Origin: Oegoconia quadripuncta
Lineage: Eukaryota; Arthropoda; Insecta; Lepidoptera; Autostichidae
DNA length: 64,000 bases
Direction: 5' to 3'
Assembly (NCBI GenBank): GCA_949316235.1
Contig: OX438757.1
Span: forward strand, 9,604,657 to 9,668,656
Position numbers and translations under genes: made by a program. Numbering within the stretch: the stretch's first letter is position 1; each line of letters opens with the position of its first letter. A model generated the notes under the pieces. The model saw only the letters and a program-made list of their open reading frames with translations, ran no database searches and was not told where the DNA came from. Positions 35,258 to 44,662 of this stretch are shown here, one piece after another.

Positions 35258-35385
35258 ATGGCACACTTCGAAACTCAATACGATGACCAACTGGTACGAC
35301 TGTGTCTCGAAGCCGAACAAGACGAAATCGACCGACAACTCTATGAACTCTACGATGATGTCGCAAACCAAGGACCAACAAAATC
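35258..35385 (+). CDS. DNA polymerase, first exon, begun inside the terminal repeat
   Basis: ATG 35258 starts MAHFETQYDD, and 42 codons plus 2 bases are open to a GTAAGT donor at 35386. The first 30 codons lie in the terminal repeat. If not spliced, the frame stops after 43 codons at 35387-35389. If spliced to the acceptor CTCTTTACAG at 35892, the phase (2 then 1) matches the long polymerase frame exactly. The polymerase frame has no ATG of its own before its first zinc finger other than one in the intron-like sequence. I therefore prefer the spliced model; transcript evidence is needed. Confidence 0.65.
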
Positions 35386-35490
35386 GTAAGTTTTTTTTTC
35401 CCTTGTTTTTATTGTTATGATTCTATACCCGAACGAGTAACTTGTATGAACATGTACCAAACTAATGTAGAGGGGGCGAGTATGGGTCGG

Positions 35491-35498
35491 TATATAAA
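35491..35498 (+). promoter_or_regulatory. TATA box inside the polymerase intron
   Basis: TATATAAA, 33 bp before a TCACT initiator-like site (A35524) and 68 bp before ATG 35559. It lies outside the terminal repeat, so it has no right-end counterpart. Confidence 0.5.
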
Positions 35499-35558
35499 CG
35501 AGTTGTTCTGGGGTATTGGTATCACTAACAATTAATTCGTAGTTTTGAATTTAGAACA

Positions 35559-35738
35559 ATGTTGTCTTTGTCGACTGATGAAATACTATCATTAAATAAA
35601 TTACTTATAATAAGTAAATTTCATCGTTGTATTAGAATGTGGTATATTAGTCACAAACTGCCTAATGCCATGTTGGAGGACTTAGAGATTATGCCCTATT
35701 ATACACCTTGTCGTGGTCATTCAAAAAAAATTATGTGA
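35559..35738 (+). CDS. possible 59-aa protein inside the polymerase intron
   Basis: ATG 35559 to TGA 35736. It starts MLSLSTDEILSLNKLLIISK and has IRMWYISHKLPNAMLEDLE later. It contains an A8 run just before the stop; one extra base there would extend the frame to a GTGAGT donor, so a sequence error or ribosomal slip is possible. No family recognised. It may be an alternative leader rather than a protein. Confidence 0.35.
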   Translation: MLSLSTDEILSLNKLLIISKFHRCIRMWYISHKLPNAMLEDLEIMPYYTPCRGHSKKIM

Positions 35739-35892
35739 CTACTGGAGAGACCGATGAAATTGATGGTGTTATGCTAATGCAAGCATATTGCAAGCTGTGC
35801 AATGTGAGTATTATAATCGAGTTCTCGATTGTAATATTAATTTTGAATGTTTACTTTAACCTATACTTATTAACCTATGCACCTCTTTACAG

Positions 35893-38800
35893 ATCGAGTT
35901 CTCAAGTTGGCGGGAAAAGAAAATCGGAATCATGTGAAGGAACTGCTTCGAAGACTCGTCGAACACTAGAATGTCAAGATTATCAAGAACCATCAACATC
36001 AAGAATAGTGCCCCCAACTGTGAGTTACTTAGATAAACTAATAGTAGAATGTACCATATGTAAAGTGTCAGTCAGCAAGCGATATTTTTCTAGCCATTTA
36101 AAGAGTAATTTACATAAAAATAATTTAATTACTGTTCACGATAACTTAGCAAATGTTCAGGTTATTGAGAGTGCATTTGGACAAAGGGTAAAAACTTACC
36201 GAATAACTTCAGACTCCAATATATTACATTTAGAAGTCGAAACGCCTGAATCATTTCTATTAGGAATAAAATCCACTTTATTACAACTGATGAGCAAATG
36301 CATTAGTGATTTAACCCTCATCAAGGTAAATTTTATTTTACATGCCGATTTTGTGCAACAAACAAAAGATTTACACAATTCTTTTGACTTTCAAACTTTT
36401 AATTATAGCTATTGCGTGGGGGATGATCCTGATAGCATAATTTCATTAATTTTTAAAGAAATTTCTGAAAAAGTTAGTAATTTTGAAAAGAAAGACAGCG
36501 GTTGGAGTTTGGAGAAAATCATATATCTTGATATGAATGTTAATAAATTTAACCCTTTACGCGGTTCCTCCTATATAGACTTGCCTCTTGATATAAAACA
36601 CAAAAAAGCCATCGTAAATGTTAAAAATAATGACCAACAATGTTTTCAATGGGCTGTACTTTCCGCACTATATCCAGCTGCTCAACATTCTGACAGAGTA
36701 ACGTCATATTTAAGTCATAAAAACAAATTAAATTTCACAAACATTCCTTTCCCGATGAAACTTAAAGATATTCATAAATTTGAACAGCTAAATAATATCA
36801 GCTTAAACGTTTTCGGTTTAGAATATGTTGCTAAAGAGAAAAAAAACCAAATCATTGGGCCTTTATACTTCACGAAACATCGAAAAGAAACTCACATTAA
36901 TTTATTATATTTGAAAAATGGTGCTAGTAACTGTGGCCATTACTGCTACATAAAGAATTTATCTAGATTAGTTAGTAATCAAATCACTGCGAGACACGGC
37001 GCTGTTTATATCTGTGACGGCTGTTTGCTGTATTTTCCAACACAGGAACAGTTAAACAATCACTATCAGTTCGATTGTAATCATATAAAAACTGATTTAC
37101 CAAATGACAAGCCGAGGAAAACCATATGGTGTGGAGAACCGCTACCTAATAACAGATTAGCCTTCAACAATTATGAGAAAAAATTAAAAATTCCGTTTGT
37201 AGTGTACGCAGATTTCGAATCATTTTTAAAGCCCATACAAACATGTAAAAACGACCCATCTAAATCCTTCACAGCCAATATACAAAAACACGAAGTGTAT
37301 AGTTTCGGCTATTATATTAAATGTTCATACAATGATCAACTTTCTGTTTATAGAAAGTATACGGGTGAAGATTGTGCCCAGGTTTTTATGAAATTTCTTA
37401 AAAATGATTTAATTAACATCTGTCGAAAAAACTCCTTTCAGATATGTCCAGTGCCATTGACCACCGAAAATAATCGGGATGTGTTACAAAGTAGGGTATG
37501 TTTTATTTGTGAAAGTGAATTGAAAAATGATTCCACGGTATATTGTGATTGGTATACTGGCTTGTACAAAGGAGTTGCTCACTCGATGTGTGCTTCTAAT
37601 TATAGAGCTCCCCGGTTTGTTCCTGTCTTTTTGCACAACTTAAATAATTATGATGCACATTTCATTGTTCACGCGCTGAATTTTGATGAGGGAGATATTG
37701 AAATAATTCCCCAAAACAAGGAAAAGTATATATCATTTTCAAAAAAAATTAATGTTTTAAATAATACTATGACCTTGAGATTTTTAGATTCTTTTAAATT
37801 CATGTCGTGTAGTTTGGAAAAGTTAGCACAAAATCTTAAAACCGACAAATTTCATGAACTCCATAAAAATTTTCCGGATCAAGAAGATTTTAAGCGTTTG
37901 ACTAGGAAAGGCATTTTCCCTTATGAATATATGACTTCATTTAATATATTAAAACAAGATTATCTTCCAGCCCAAGATAAATTTTATAACTCGCTGGTAA
38001 ATGAGCATGTTTCACTGGAAAGTTATAAACACGCAGAAGACGTATGGAATCATTTTAATTGTAAAAATATGTCTGATTACTCAGATTTATATTTAAAAAC
38101 CGACGTCTTATTACTAACTGACATATTTGAGAATTTCAGAAGTTTATGTTTATCTACTTATGATTTAGACCCTGCTCATTATTTTACTGCGCCCGGTCTG
38201 AGTTGGGATGCCATGTTGAAGTATACAAAAGTAAACCTAGAACTTCTGACCGATTTTGCCAAAATTGCGTTCATAAAAAAAGGTATTAGAGGCGGTATTT
38301 CTCAATGTAGCAATAGACACGCGAAAGCTAATAATATGTTCATGGAAGACTACAATAATGAATTACCTTCATCCTATTTGATCTACCTAGATGCAAATAA
38401 CCTGTACGGTTGGGCTATGTCACAATATCTCCCCATCGGTGAGTTTGAATGGGTTGATGTAAATACTAATTTCAACGTTTCAGATGATTCAGAATATGGA
38501 TTCGTGTTAGAAGTTGATTTACAATATCCTGATAATTTACACGATTCTCATTCCGATCTACCTTTCTGTCCGGATAATTTATGCTCTGAAAATAGCAAAG
38601 AAAAAAAATTAATACTAAATTTAAACAATAAAACTAAATACATCATCCATTATAGGAATCTAAAACAATGTTTAAAATATGGTTTACAATTAACGAAAGT
38701 ACACCGAGTACTTAAATTTAAACAAAGTATATGGCTGAAAAAATACATCGATTTAAACACAAATATGCGTACTTTAGCGGTCTCAGACTTTGAAAAGGAT

Positions 38801-39613
38801 TTTTATAAACTAATGAATAACTCTGTCTTTGGAAAAACTATGGAAAATATCGAAAAACGGGTTAATGTAAAACTACTCACACATTGGGAGAATCGAGGTA
38901 AAGTTGAAGGTGCTCAATCATTAATATCGAGGCCTGAATTTCACAGTCTTTCAATTTTCTCAGAATCGTTGGTAGCTATACAATTAAGAAAAACTAAATT
39001 GCTGTATAACAAGCCTATATATTTAGGTTTTTGCATATTAGATATTTCGAAAACATTAATGTATGACTTTCACTATGACTATATGAAAATTAAATTTCAA
39101 AAGAATTTAAAACTACTTTATACTGATACCGATAGTCTTATCTATCAGATATATAGTAAAAATATATATTATGACATAAAGCCCGATTTATTGACTTACT
39201 TTGATACATCTGATTATCCCATGGATAATAAGTATGGGTTACCGCTAGTTAATAGGAAGAAACTAGGTCTCTTTAAAGATGAAAATAATGGAAAAATATT
39301 TAGAGAGTTTGTTGGATTGAGATCAAAAATGTATGCGATTGATGTAGACCACAAATTTACAGCAAAAGCAAAAGGTGTCAATAAAAATGTGACAAAGAAT
39401 TTTAATATGGAGCAATATAAAAGTTGCTTATTCCAAAAAAAGATTCACATTTCTGAGATGTTGCGATTCAAATCTATTAAACATGTAATTTATACCCAAA
39501 AAATTAATAAGATTTCTTTATCGCATAATGACACCAAAAGGCATTTACTGGAAAATTGTACTGATACTCTAGCTTGGGGACACTATAAATTAAGAAAAAG
39601 TGAACACTTTTAA
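35893..39613 (+). CDS. POLB: protein-primed type B DNA polymerase, main exon
   Basis: With exon 1 the protein is 1,282 residues. In order: a C2H2-like zinc finger (Cys96, Cys99, His111-117); a region with Cys293 in NDQQCFQW and His392 in GHYCYIK that resembles the OTU-like protease module reported in Polinton and bidnavirus polymerases; a second finger (CDGCLLYF); the exonuclease motifs DFESF (Asp483), HNLNNYD (Asp630) and YLKTDVLLLTD (Asp780); and the polymerase motifs DANNLYG (Asp876), KLMNNSVFG (Lys1015) and YTDTDS (Asp1121, Asp1123). All catalytic residues are present. It would copy the element from a protein primer at the ends. It belongs to the same rightward gene set as the ATPase, integrase and capsid genes. 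Confidence 0.94.
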
Positions 39614-40333
39614 GTTATTTTTTACGTCAGGAACATTTTTTAGTTTTATATAAAAAAGTTATTATTCACACGTCGTAGCCTTATATAATTAATTAACCTA
39701 TTGTGTCAAATTTTTATTACATGCGTATGTAGCGTGTAGCACTATTTTTGCAATTTGTTTCGCTTCATTGTATGAAAATAGTTTTGTAGTCGTAGTATAA
39801 CGTATATAGTATTTTGTGGGGGTCCTAGAACTCAGGTTGTTGAGCAACTAATGTGTATAGAAAATCTAAAAATGTATAAGTAAATTAAACATAGTTAATT
39901 ATTATTTTTGTAATTTTAAAATGAAAGATAATACTAATTGAGATGTTAAATTGATTTTATTGTTTTTTTTTTTTTACTTTGATAATATGCTGATATATGA
40001 GGGAGAGGAGGCCTTTGTCCAGCAGTGGGACATTGGGAGCTTATAATAATAATATATGCTGATAAAATCAAAGTAAAAATTAAATGAAATTTCTGTGTAT
40101 ATGTGGGAAGTATATGAATATATTTATCGACACTCATATAATAATAATACTGTATGATGACTAATTTTAAAAGATGTGTTGTTGTGGAGTTTCTTAGGTC
40201 GCTTCTTCTCCATAGCCATAACACCTTTTTGAAGCGATATAGTAAAAAATTTAAAGTTTATAATAAGTGTTTTATTGTTTTTATTCCATTCCCCCATTCT
40301 ACAGCCTGCAAGTAACACGCTCAATAATGAAAA
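39614..40333. other. spacer between polymerase and ATPase
   Basis: 720 bp, AT-rich, with no gene. It holds a T14 run (39962-39975) and a tiny nested insertion (39996-40053). Confidence 0.7.
39996..40053 (+). mobile_element. 58-bp nested retroelement 3' tail
   Basis: Flanked by ATATGCTGATA at 39985-39995 and 40054-40064 (11-bp direct repeats). The insert reads GGAGGCCTTTGTCCAGCAGT, the usual 3' end of moth RTE/SINE elements, followed by TGGGAC and an (AAT)n tail. It is an extremely 5'-truncated insertion made after or before the Polinton jumped here. Confidence 0.75.
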
Positions 40334-40996
40334 ATGATTCATTTCATACACCCCTTCACAGCTATAGTAGCAGGTCCTAGTGGGTGTGGTAAATCAAACT
40401 TTGTCACTAATTTTCTTAAATTTATGAAAGAAATATGTAACACTAATTTTTCACGAGTAGTATGGTGTTACGATGAAATGCAACCTTTATATAATTTGAA
40501 CAACGTCGACTACAGTCAAGGTATACCGGATTTAAACATGTTTGATGGGAAGCAACCACAATTACTTATAATAGATGATCTTATGAGAGAATCCGATGGT
40601 CGTATAGTGGACATTTTTACTAAAGGTAGTCATCATAGAAACCTTAGCGTGTTTTATATAACACAAAATTTATTTCATCAAGGCAGAGGACAACGTGACA
40701 TTTCTTTAAATTCAAGTTACATAGTATATTTTAAAAATCCCCGGGATAGAACACAAATACGCCATTTAGCGCGCCAAGTGTTCCCAGATAACTCTAAGTT
40801 CGTAGAAGAAGCTTATAAAGATGCTACGTCAGAAGCACATGGCTATCTAATGATTGATTTAAAGCAAAATACAGACGATATGTGTCGTTTTAAGACTAAG
40901 ATATTTCCCCTCAATAGCAATTGTGTAGTTTATGTATCGAAAAAGGGTTATAAATATAATACGTATCGTGATAAAATTACAGTTAACAGTAGATAA
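40334..40996 (+). CDS. ATP: genome-packaging ATPase (FtsK/HerA type)
   Basis: 220 residues. The Walker A motif GPSGCGKS is at residues 14-21 and the Walker B motif QLLIIDD ends at Asp81-82; FYITQNLFHQG follows, the conserved block of Polinton and NCLDV-type packaging ATPases. The enzyme is expected to pump DNA into the capsid. ATG 40334 sits only 13 codons before Walker A, which is short but common in these elements; a CATTCTACAG acceptor-like site at 40304 leaves room for an upstream exon. Its stop codon overlaps the next start by one base (TAATG). Confidence 0.92.
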   Translation: MIHFIHPFTAIVAGPSGCGKSNFVTNFLKFMKEICNTNFSRVVWCYDEMQPLYNLNNVDYSQGIPDLNMFDGKQPQLLIIDDLMRESDGRIVDIFTKGSHHRNLSVFYITQNLFHQGRGQRDISLNSSYIVYFKNPRDRTQIRHLARQVFPDNSKFVEEAYKDATSEAHGYLMIDLKQNTDDMCRFKTKIFPLNSNCVVYVSKKGYKYNTYRDKITVNSR

Positions 40997-41214
40997 TGTC
41001 TGAAGAAGCAGTGACACGAGATCGAGAGTTAGTTTTACAAGTACTAACACCTAAATATCGCAAAGCTCTATTAAAAGAATGTACTGATGACAAAATAAAT
41101 CGTATCTGTGAAAGTATTTTAGATACTTTGGATGAAATCCCCATAAAGGAAGTCCGGGAATCAAAATTTAGCTTCTTAAATCTACATTGTTTCTTTTCAA
41201 CAAACATTGCTTAG
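40996..41214 (+). CDS. small conserved protein, paralogue A
   Basis: 72 residues starting MSEEAVTRDRE. The middle (TPKYRKALLKECTDDKINRI, then CESILD) matches the next gene (KPKYCTALLKVCKDEEINCL, then CECIYN) position by position, so the two are tandem duplicates. This copy ends in FLNLHCFFSTNIA, without the long basic and hydrophobic tail of paralogue B. It may therefore be truncated or shortened. Function unknown; it looks helical. Confidence 0.65.
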   Translation: MSEEAVTRDRELVLQVLTPKYRKALLKECTDDKINRICESILDTLDEIPIKEVRESKFSFLNLHCFFSTNIA

Positions 41215-41265
41215 TATTTGCTTCTAATATTAACAACATTGTAAAAATATTATCAGTCGTTTACA

Positions 41266-41595
41266 ATGGTTGGTAGAGTGACGACGCATCTAGACTTATT
41301 AAAAGCATTACATACACTCAAACCTAAGTATTGTACAGCTTTATTGAAGGTTTGTAAGGATGAAGAAATAAATTGTTTATGTGAATGCATTTATAATATT
41401 TTAAATGGTAAAATTCCTCTGAAGAATCAAGATAAATCCAAGTTGAATAAATACAAAACTATATTGAGAAAATTGGTGTCTAAAGGTAAAAGTAACTCTC
41501 GAAAACGAATTATTATACAGAAAGGTGGAGCATTCCTACCCATTATTTTAGGTTCCGTTCTCAGTGGATTACTAAGTTCGTTTCTAAATAAGTAA
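41266..41595 (+). CDS. small conserved protein, paralogue B, with C-terminal hydrophobic segment
   Basis: 109 residues starting MVGRVTTHLD. The first 55 residues are homologous to paralogue A. A basic stretch follows (LVSKGKSNSRKRIIIQ), then KGGAFLPIILGSVLSGLL. A basic run followed by GG and a hydrophobic helix recalls the small core or membrane-active peptides of adenovirus-like elements, but I do not assign a family. An ATCAGT initiator-like site lies at about 41250, and the gap to paralogue A is 51 bp. Confidence 0.68.
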   Translation: MVGRVTTHLDLLKALHTLKPKYCTALLKVCKDEEINCLCECIYNILNGKIPLKNQDKSKLNKYKTILRKLVSKGKSNSRKRIIIQKGGAFLPIILGSVLSGLLSSFLNK

Positions 41596-41603
41596 AAATT
41601 ACA

Positions 41604-42371
41604 ATGGAACATACAAAGAAAATGATACTTGTGGAACCCCACATCCTAGAAAGGATTAGAGACAGTAACCATGTTCATGAAAAGCCCTTATCCCGTCTTG
41701 ATGAGGAAATGAGTAAAATCTTACACAGTAAAATTGATGATCGTGAGAAGTGGACACAGTACTCGCAAATTTTACAAAGATATTTACATTTTGCTAATAA
41801 AGAACGTCATCCCATTAAATTACCAATAGTTACAGATGACTCTATGTATGATGTTTTTAAGACTATTAAAAAGGAAGAAAGTGATGTTAAAACAATAGTT
41901 CCAGAATTGCCAAGAATAGAGGAAGACGTAGCAGCGGAAAAACATATCTCATCACGTTACACTCCAAATTATTTATTTAAGTATATACCAAAAACATATA
42001 AAAAGAAGGGCGAGTTGTTATTGGAAGGTATATTGGATCATGAAAATATTATTAAATGGGATACCAATGGTCATGTTGTAATCAATGACGAAGTTATTGA
42101 TAACAGTAATATTGTGGATTTAGTGAACGATGCCCTAAGACCATTACGACGCCCAAAACCATTAGGCTGGGAGAAGTTTGCTTCAGCTTTAAGGGATATA
42201 AAAATACCGTTATCTTGTATAGGTAACCCAGAAACGCTTGAATATATTAATAATATTCATTCATCTGATTTAGAGAAAGACGATCCAGCTCAAATTAAAA
42301 CGCCAAAGCAAAAACCTGGTGGCTTGTTTCACAAAAGAAAACTTGACTGGGAGAAATGGACTCCCATATAG
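41604..42371 (+). CDS. conserved Polinton protein of unknown function
   Basis: 255 residues. It has an N-terminal segment RLDEEMSKILHSKIDDREKW followed by TQYSQILQRYL, a mid-region YTPNYLFKYIPKTYKKKGEL, and a conserved-looking RRPKPLGWEKFASALRDI. I have the impression that similar proteins sit next to the integrase in other insect Polintons, but I cannot name one. There are no membrane segments and no metal-binding cysteines. It starts 8 bp after paralogue B and overlaps the integrase start by 16 bp. Confidence 0.72.
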   Translation: MEHTKKMILVEPHILERIRDSNHVHEKPLSRLDEEMSKILHSKIDDREKWTQYSQILQRYLHFANKERHPIKLPIVTDDSMYDVFKTIKKEESDVKTIVPELPRIEEDVAAEKHISSRYTPNYLFKYIPKTYKKKGELLLEGILDHENIIKWDTNGHVVINDEVIDNSNIVDLVNDALRPLRRPKPLGWEKFASALRDIKIPLSCIGNPETLEYINNIHSSDLEKDDPAQIKTPKQKPGGLFHKRKLDWEKWTPI

Positions 42372-43438
42372 ATAATATAAATAAAATTTATTATGATGTC
42401 TCTCATCCAGCTGGATACAGTAGCATTGAAAAATTGACGAAAGCTATGCAAGGGAAAATGAATGAAAAGGATGTAAAGAAGTGGTTACAATCCCAAGAAA
42501 CTTATACTTTACATAAACCTGTCAATAGGCGATTTCCTAGAAATAAATATATTTTATCTAATTTTAATGAACTCTGGCAAGCAGATTTAAGTGACATGCG
42601 AACATACAATCAATATAATGATGGATTTAATTATATTCTCTGTGTTATTGATGTGTTTAGTAAGTATGCATTTGCGAGACCTATGAAAAAGAAAAATTCT
42701 AAAACTGTAAAGATATGTTTTGAAAGCATATTTATTGAAGCGAAAGCTACTCCTAGACATATACAATCTGATAAAGGTACAGAATTTGTTTCAAGAGATG
42801 TAAACCAGTACTTCAAAAAGAAAAATATTAATTACTATACAACTAACAATCCGGACATAAAGGCCAGTATTGTGGAAAGATTTCAAAGAACCCTAAAAAT
42901 GAAAATGTGGCGATATTTCACACATAATAATACGTATAGGTATGTTGATATTTTACAAGATTTATTATATTCTTATAATCACAGTGTCCATTCAAGTATA
43001 AAAATGTGTCCAAGTGATGTGAATTCCAGTAATATAATGACAGTATGGTCTAATTTATATGATAGGTACAACTTAAACACTTCAGACCGATTACCATTTA
43101 AAGTAGGTGATTATGTTAGAATAACGAAATATAAACACATTTTCCAGAAAGGTTATGAAACAAATTGGTCCGATGAAATATTTGTAATAGAATCCATTGT
43201 AAAAAGACTTCCTTGGTTGGTTTACAAATTAAAAGATCTACAAAATGAATCAATAATTGGTACATTTTATGGAAGGGAATTACAAAAAGTAATCTATGAC
43301 CCCACTATTACCTACAAAATAGATAAAATAATACGCACTCGCTATTCTGGCAACAGAAAGGAAGTGCTAGTCAAATGGAAAGGATATCCTAATAAATTTA
43401 ATAGTTGGATATCCGCATTAAACTTAGAAACAATATGA
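42356..43438 (+). CDS. INT: retroviral-type integrase with C-terminal chromodomain
   Basis: 360 residues. The N-terminus has the IYYDVSHPAGYSSIEKL and WLQSQETYTLHKP pattern of Maverick integrases. The RVE core has Asp77 (WQADLSD), Asp139 (QSDKGTEF) and Glu174 (IVERFQRTLK), with 34 residues between the last two. This catalytic triad joins transposon ends to target DNA and makes the 6-bp duplication. Residues 320-360 form a chromodomain (YKIDKIIRTR and EVLVKWKGYPNKFNSWIS), a module that binds methylated histone tails. All catalytic residues are present. It overlaps both neighbours. Confidence 0.95.
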   Translation: MDSHIDNINKIYYDVSHPAGYSSIEKLTKAMQGKMNEKDVKKWLQSQETYTLHKPVNRRFPRNKYILSNFNELWQADLSDMRTYNQYNDGFNYILCVIDVFSKYAFARPMKKKNSKTVKICFESIFIEAKATPRHIQSDKGTEFVSRDVNQYFKKKNINYYTTNNPDIKASIVERFQRTLKMKMWRYFTHNNTYRYVDILQDLLYSYNHSVHSSIKMCPSDVNSSNIMTVWSNLYDRYNLNTSDRLPFKVGDYVRITKYKHIFQKGYETNWSDEIFVIESIVKRLPWLVYKLKDLQNESIIGTFYGRELQKVIYDPTITYKIDKIIRTRYSGNRKEVLVKWKGYPNKFNSWISALNLETI

Positions 43439-44214
43439 CGGAAGATAGTTTTTATCTTACTTTGCCAAGCAATAGTTCAACTGCATATTTCCCCCAAAAT
43501 ACAACCGCCAACTTTGTAACAAAGTTACCTAAAACTGTTCAATTGGAAGGAGAATGGGTTGTAGGATTAGCTGAATTTCATTATCCCTGTGCTATATTTA
43601 ACGTCCAAGAAAATGAGAATATTCTTTTCGTCAAGAAGAAAGTAATAGTCGAAGGAGATGACGAATCATTAATATCAGTGGAATATAAATCCCAAATTCC
43701 TTCATTTCCTTATGATAACATCAACAATTTTCTAAAAGTATTTAATGAAAATAGCCTCCTACAAAATCAAGTGGCATTCCAAATTGATAACGACTCGAAA
43801 CTTATCACTGTTACGAACTTAACTCGCAGTGTATCATCGTTGATTTTGTCACCTACATTAAATCTTCAACTCGGTTTCGAGCCATATACAAATTTAATTG
43901 CGGATCCATACGCTAAATACCCAGCGAACTTACAATTAGGATTACCATCACAGCTATTTATTTACTCTGATATTATTCATCCTCAAATAGTTGGAGATGT
44001 AATGACCTCATTATTTAGAATCATACCGCTAGATCCATCAAAATACAACTATGGTGCTTATAAAATGCACGTATTATCTCCAATTCATTATCTTCCAGTA
44101 ATGCGCAGAGAATTTGACATAATCGAAATAGATATAAGAACAAGCATTGGTAATAGAGTTCCATTCCAGTTTGGAACTGCATGTGTTAAACTACATTTTA
44201 AACGAATAAAATGA
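43435..44214 (+). CDS. mCP: minor capsid protein (penton-like, single jelly roll)
   Basis: 259 residues from ATG 43435, which overlaps the integrase stop (ATGA). An in-frame non-ATG start 30 bp upstream is less likely. The start FYLTLPSNSSTAYFPQNTTA and the LEGEWVVGLAEFHYP block are the signature of the Polinton minor capsid protein, the counterpart of the adenovirus penton base. It would occupy the fivefold vertices of the particle. No stops or frameshifts. Confidence 0.88.
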   Translation: MTEDSFYLTLPSNSSTAYFPQNTTANFVTKLPKTVQLEGEWVVGLAEFHYPCAIFNVQENENILFVKKKVIVEGDDESLISVEYKSQIPSFPYDNINNFLKVFNENSLLQNQVAFQIDNDSKLITVTNLTRSVSSLILSPTLNLQLGFEPYTNLIADPYAKYPANLQLGLPSQLFIYSDIIHPQIVGDVMTSLFRIIPLDPSKYNYGAYKMHVLSPIHYLPVMRREFDIIEIDIRTSIGNRVPFQFGTACVKLHFKRIK

Positions 44215-44660
44215 ATTATAAGCGTGATAATATCGTTTGTCCTTATCATCATTATTATTCTAATCAAGCTGGATCAGGTGTAGGTATCATATACAGAGGT
44301 GTACCGCATCAACGTGGTCACGGCATTGGAAGTTTTTTGGGCGGACTATTTAGATCTGTATTTCCACTCATAGCAAGTGGTGCCAAGACAGTCGGGAAAG
44401 AGGCATTAAGCGCAGGAGTAGGTTTATTATCAGATATGGTCAGGGCACAACCAATGGGGGAATCAATTAAGTCTCGACTCAAAGAAGCAAGTGCTAATTT
44501 AAAACGAAAAGCGGATAACAAAATTGATTCGCTTATGTCTGGCTCAGGGTATAAAATCAAGAGACTTCGAAAGAAACCTACCATTTCATTGAAACCATCT
44601 AAGCGAAGAGGAGTTGACAGGAAGAAAAAAAGTAATATAAAAGATATATTTTCAAATTAA
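44211..44660 (+). CDS. PX/pVI-like membrane-active virion protein
   Basis: 149 residues. Glycine-rich and amphipathic N-terminal half: GIGSFLGGLFRSVFPLIASG, then AKTVGKEALSAGVGLLSDMV. The C-terminal half is very basic (KIKRLRKKPTISLKPSKRRG). A GIGSFLGGLF start followed by an amphipathic helix is typical of the PX proteins of Polintons, which have been compared with adenovirus pVI. It overlaps the minor capsid gene by 4 bp (ATGA) and precedes the major capsid gene by 2 bp, so all three are likely co-expressed. The family match is from memory. Confidence 0.7.
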   Translation: MNYKRDNIVCPYHHYYSNQAGSGVGIIYRGVPHQRGHGIGSFLGGLFRSVFPLIASGAKTVGKEALSAGVGLLSDMVRAQPMGESIKSRLKEASANLKRKADNKIDSLMSGSGYKIKRLRKKPTISLKPSKRRGVDRKKKSNIKDIFSN

Positions 44661-44662
44661 CT

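Larger units (their letters stand above)
33621..35347 (+). repeat. Polinton terminal inverted repeat, left
   Basis: 1,727 bp. Every left position p matches right position 82236 minus p as far as I compared, and the total lengths are equal, so there are no net insertions or deletions. It contains a complete spliced gene and 90 bases of a second coding region. The repeat stops exactly after codon 30 of that second region. Confidence 0.95.
35386..35892 (+). other. predicted intron of the polymerase gene
   Basis: GTAAGT at the left border, a pyrimidine-rich CACCTCTTTACAG at the right border, 507 bp, AT-rich. It contains a separate TATA box and a small open frame (listed below). The polymerase frame stays open through the last 185 bp, but reads as a hydrophobic stretch typical of a T-rich intron. 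Confidence 0.6.

Noticed and set aside
35708..35892. Polymerase frame starting before the intron acceptor
   Set aside because: The frame is open but begins at a non-ATG codon and reads as a hydrophobic T-rich stretch. The acceptor at 35892 and the matching phase of the repeat exon fit better.
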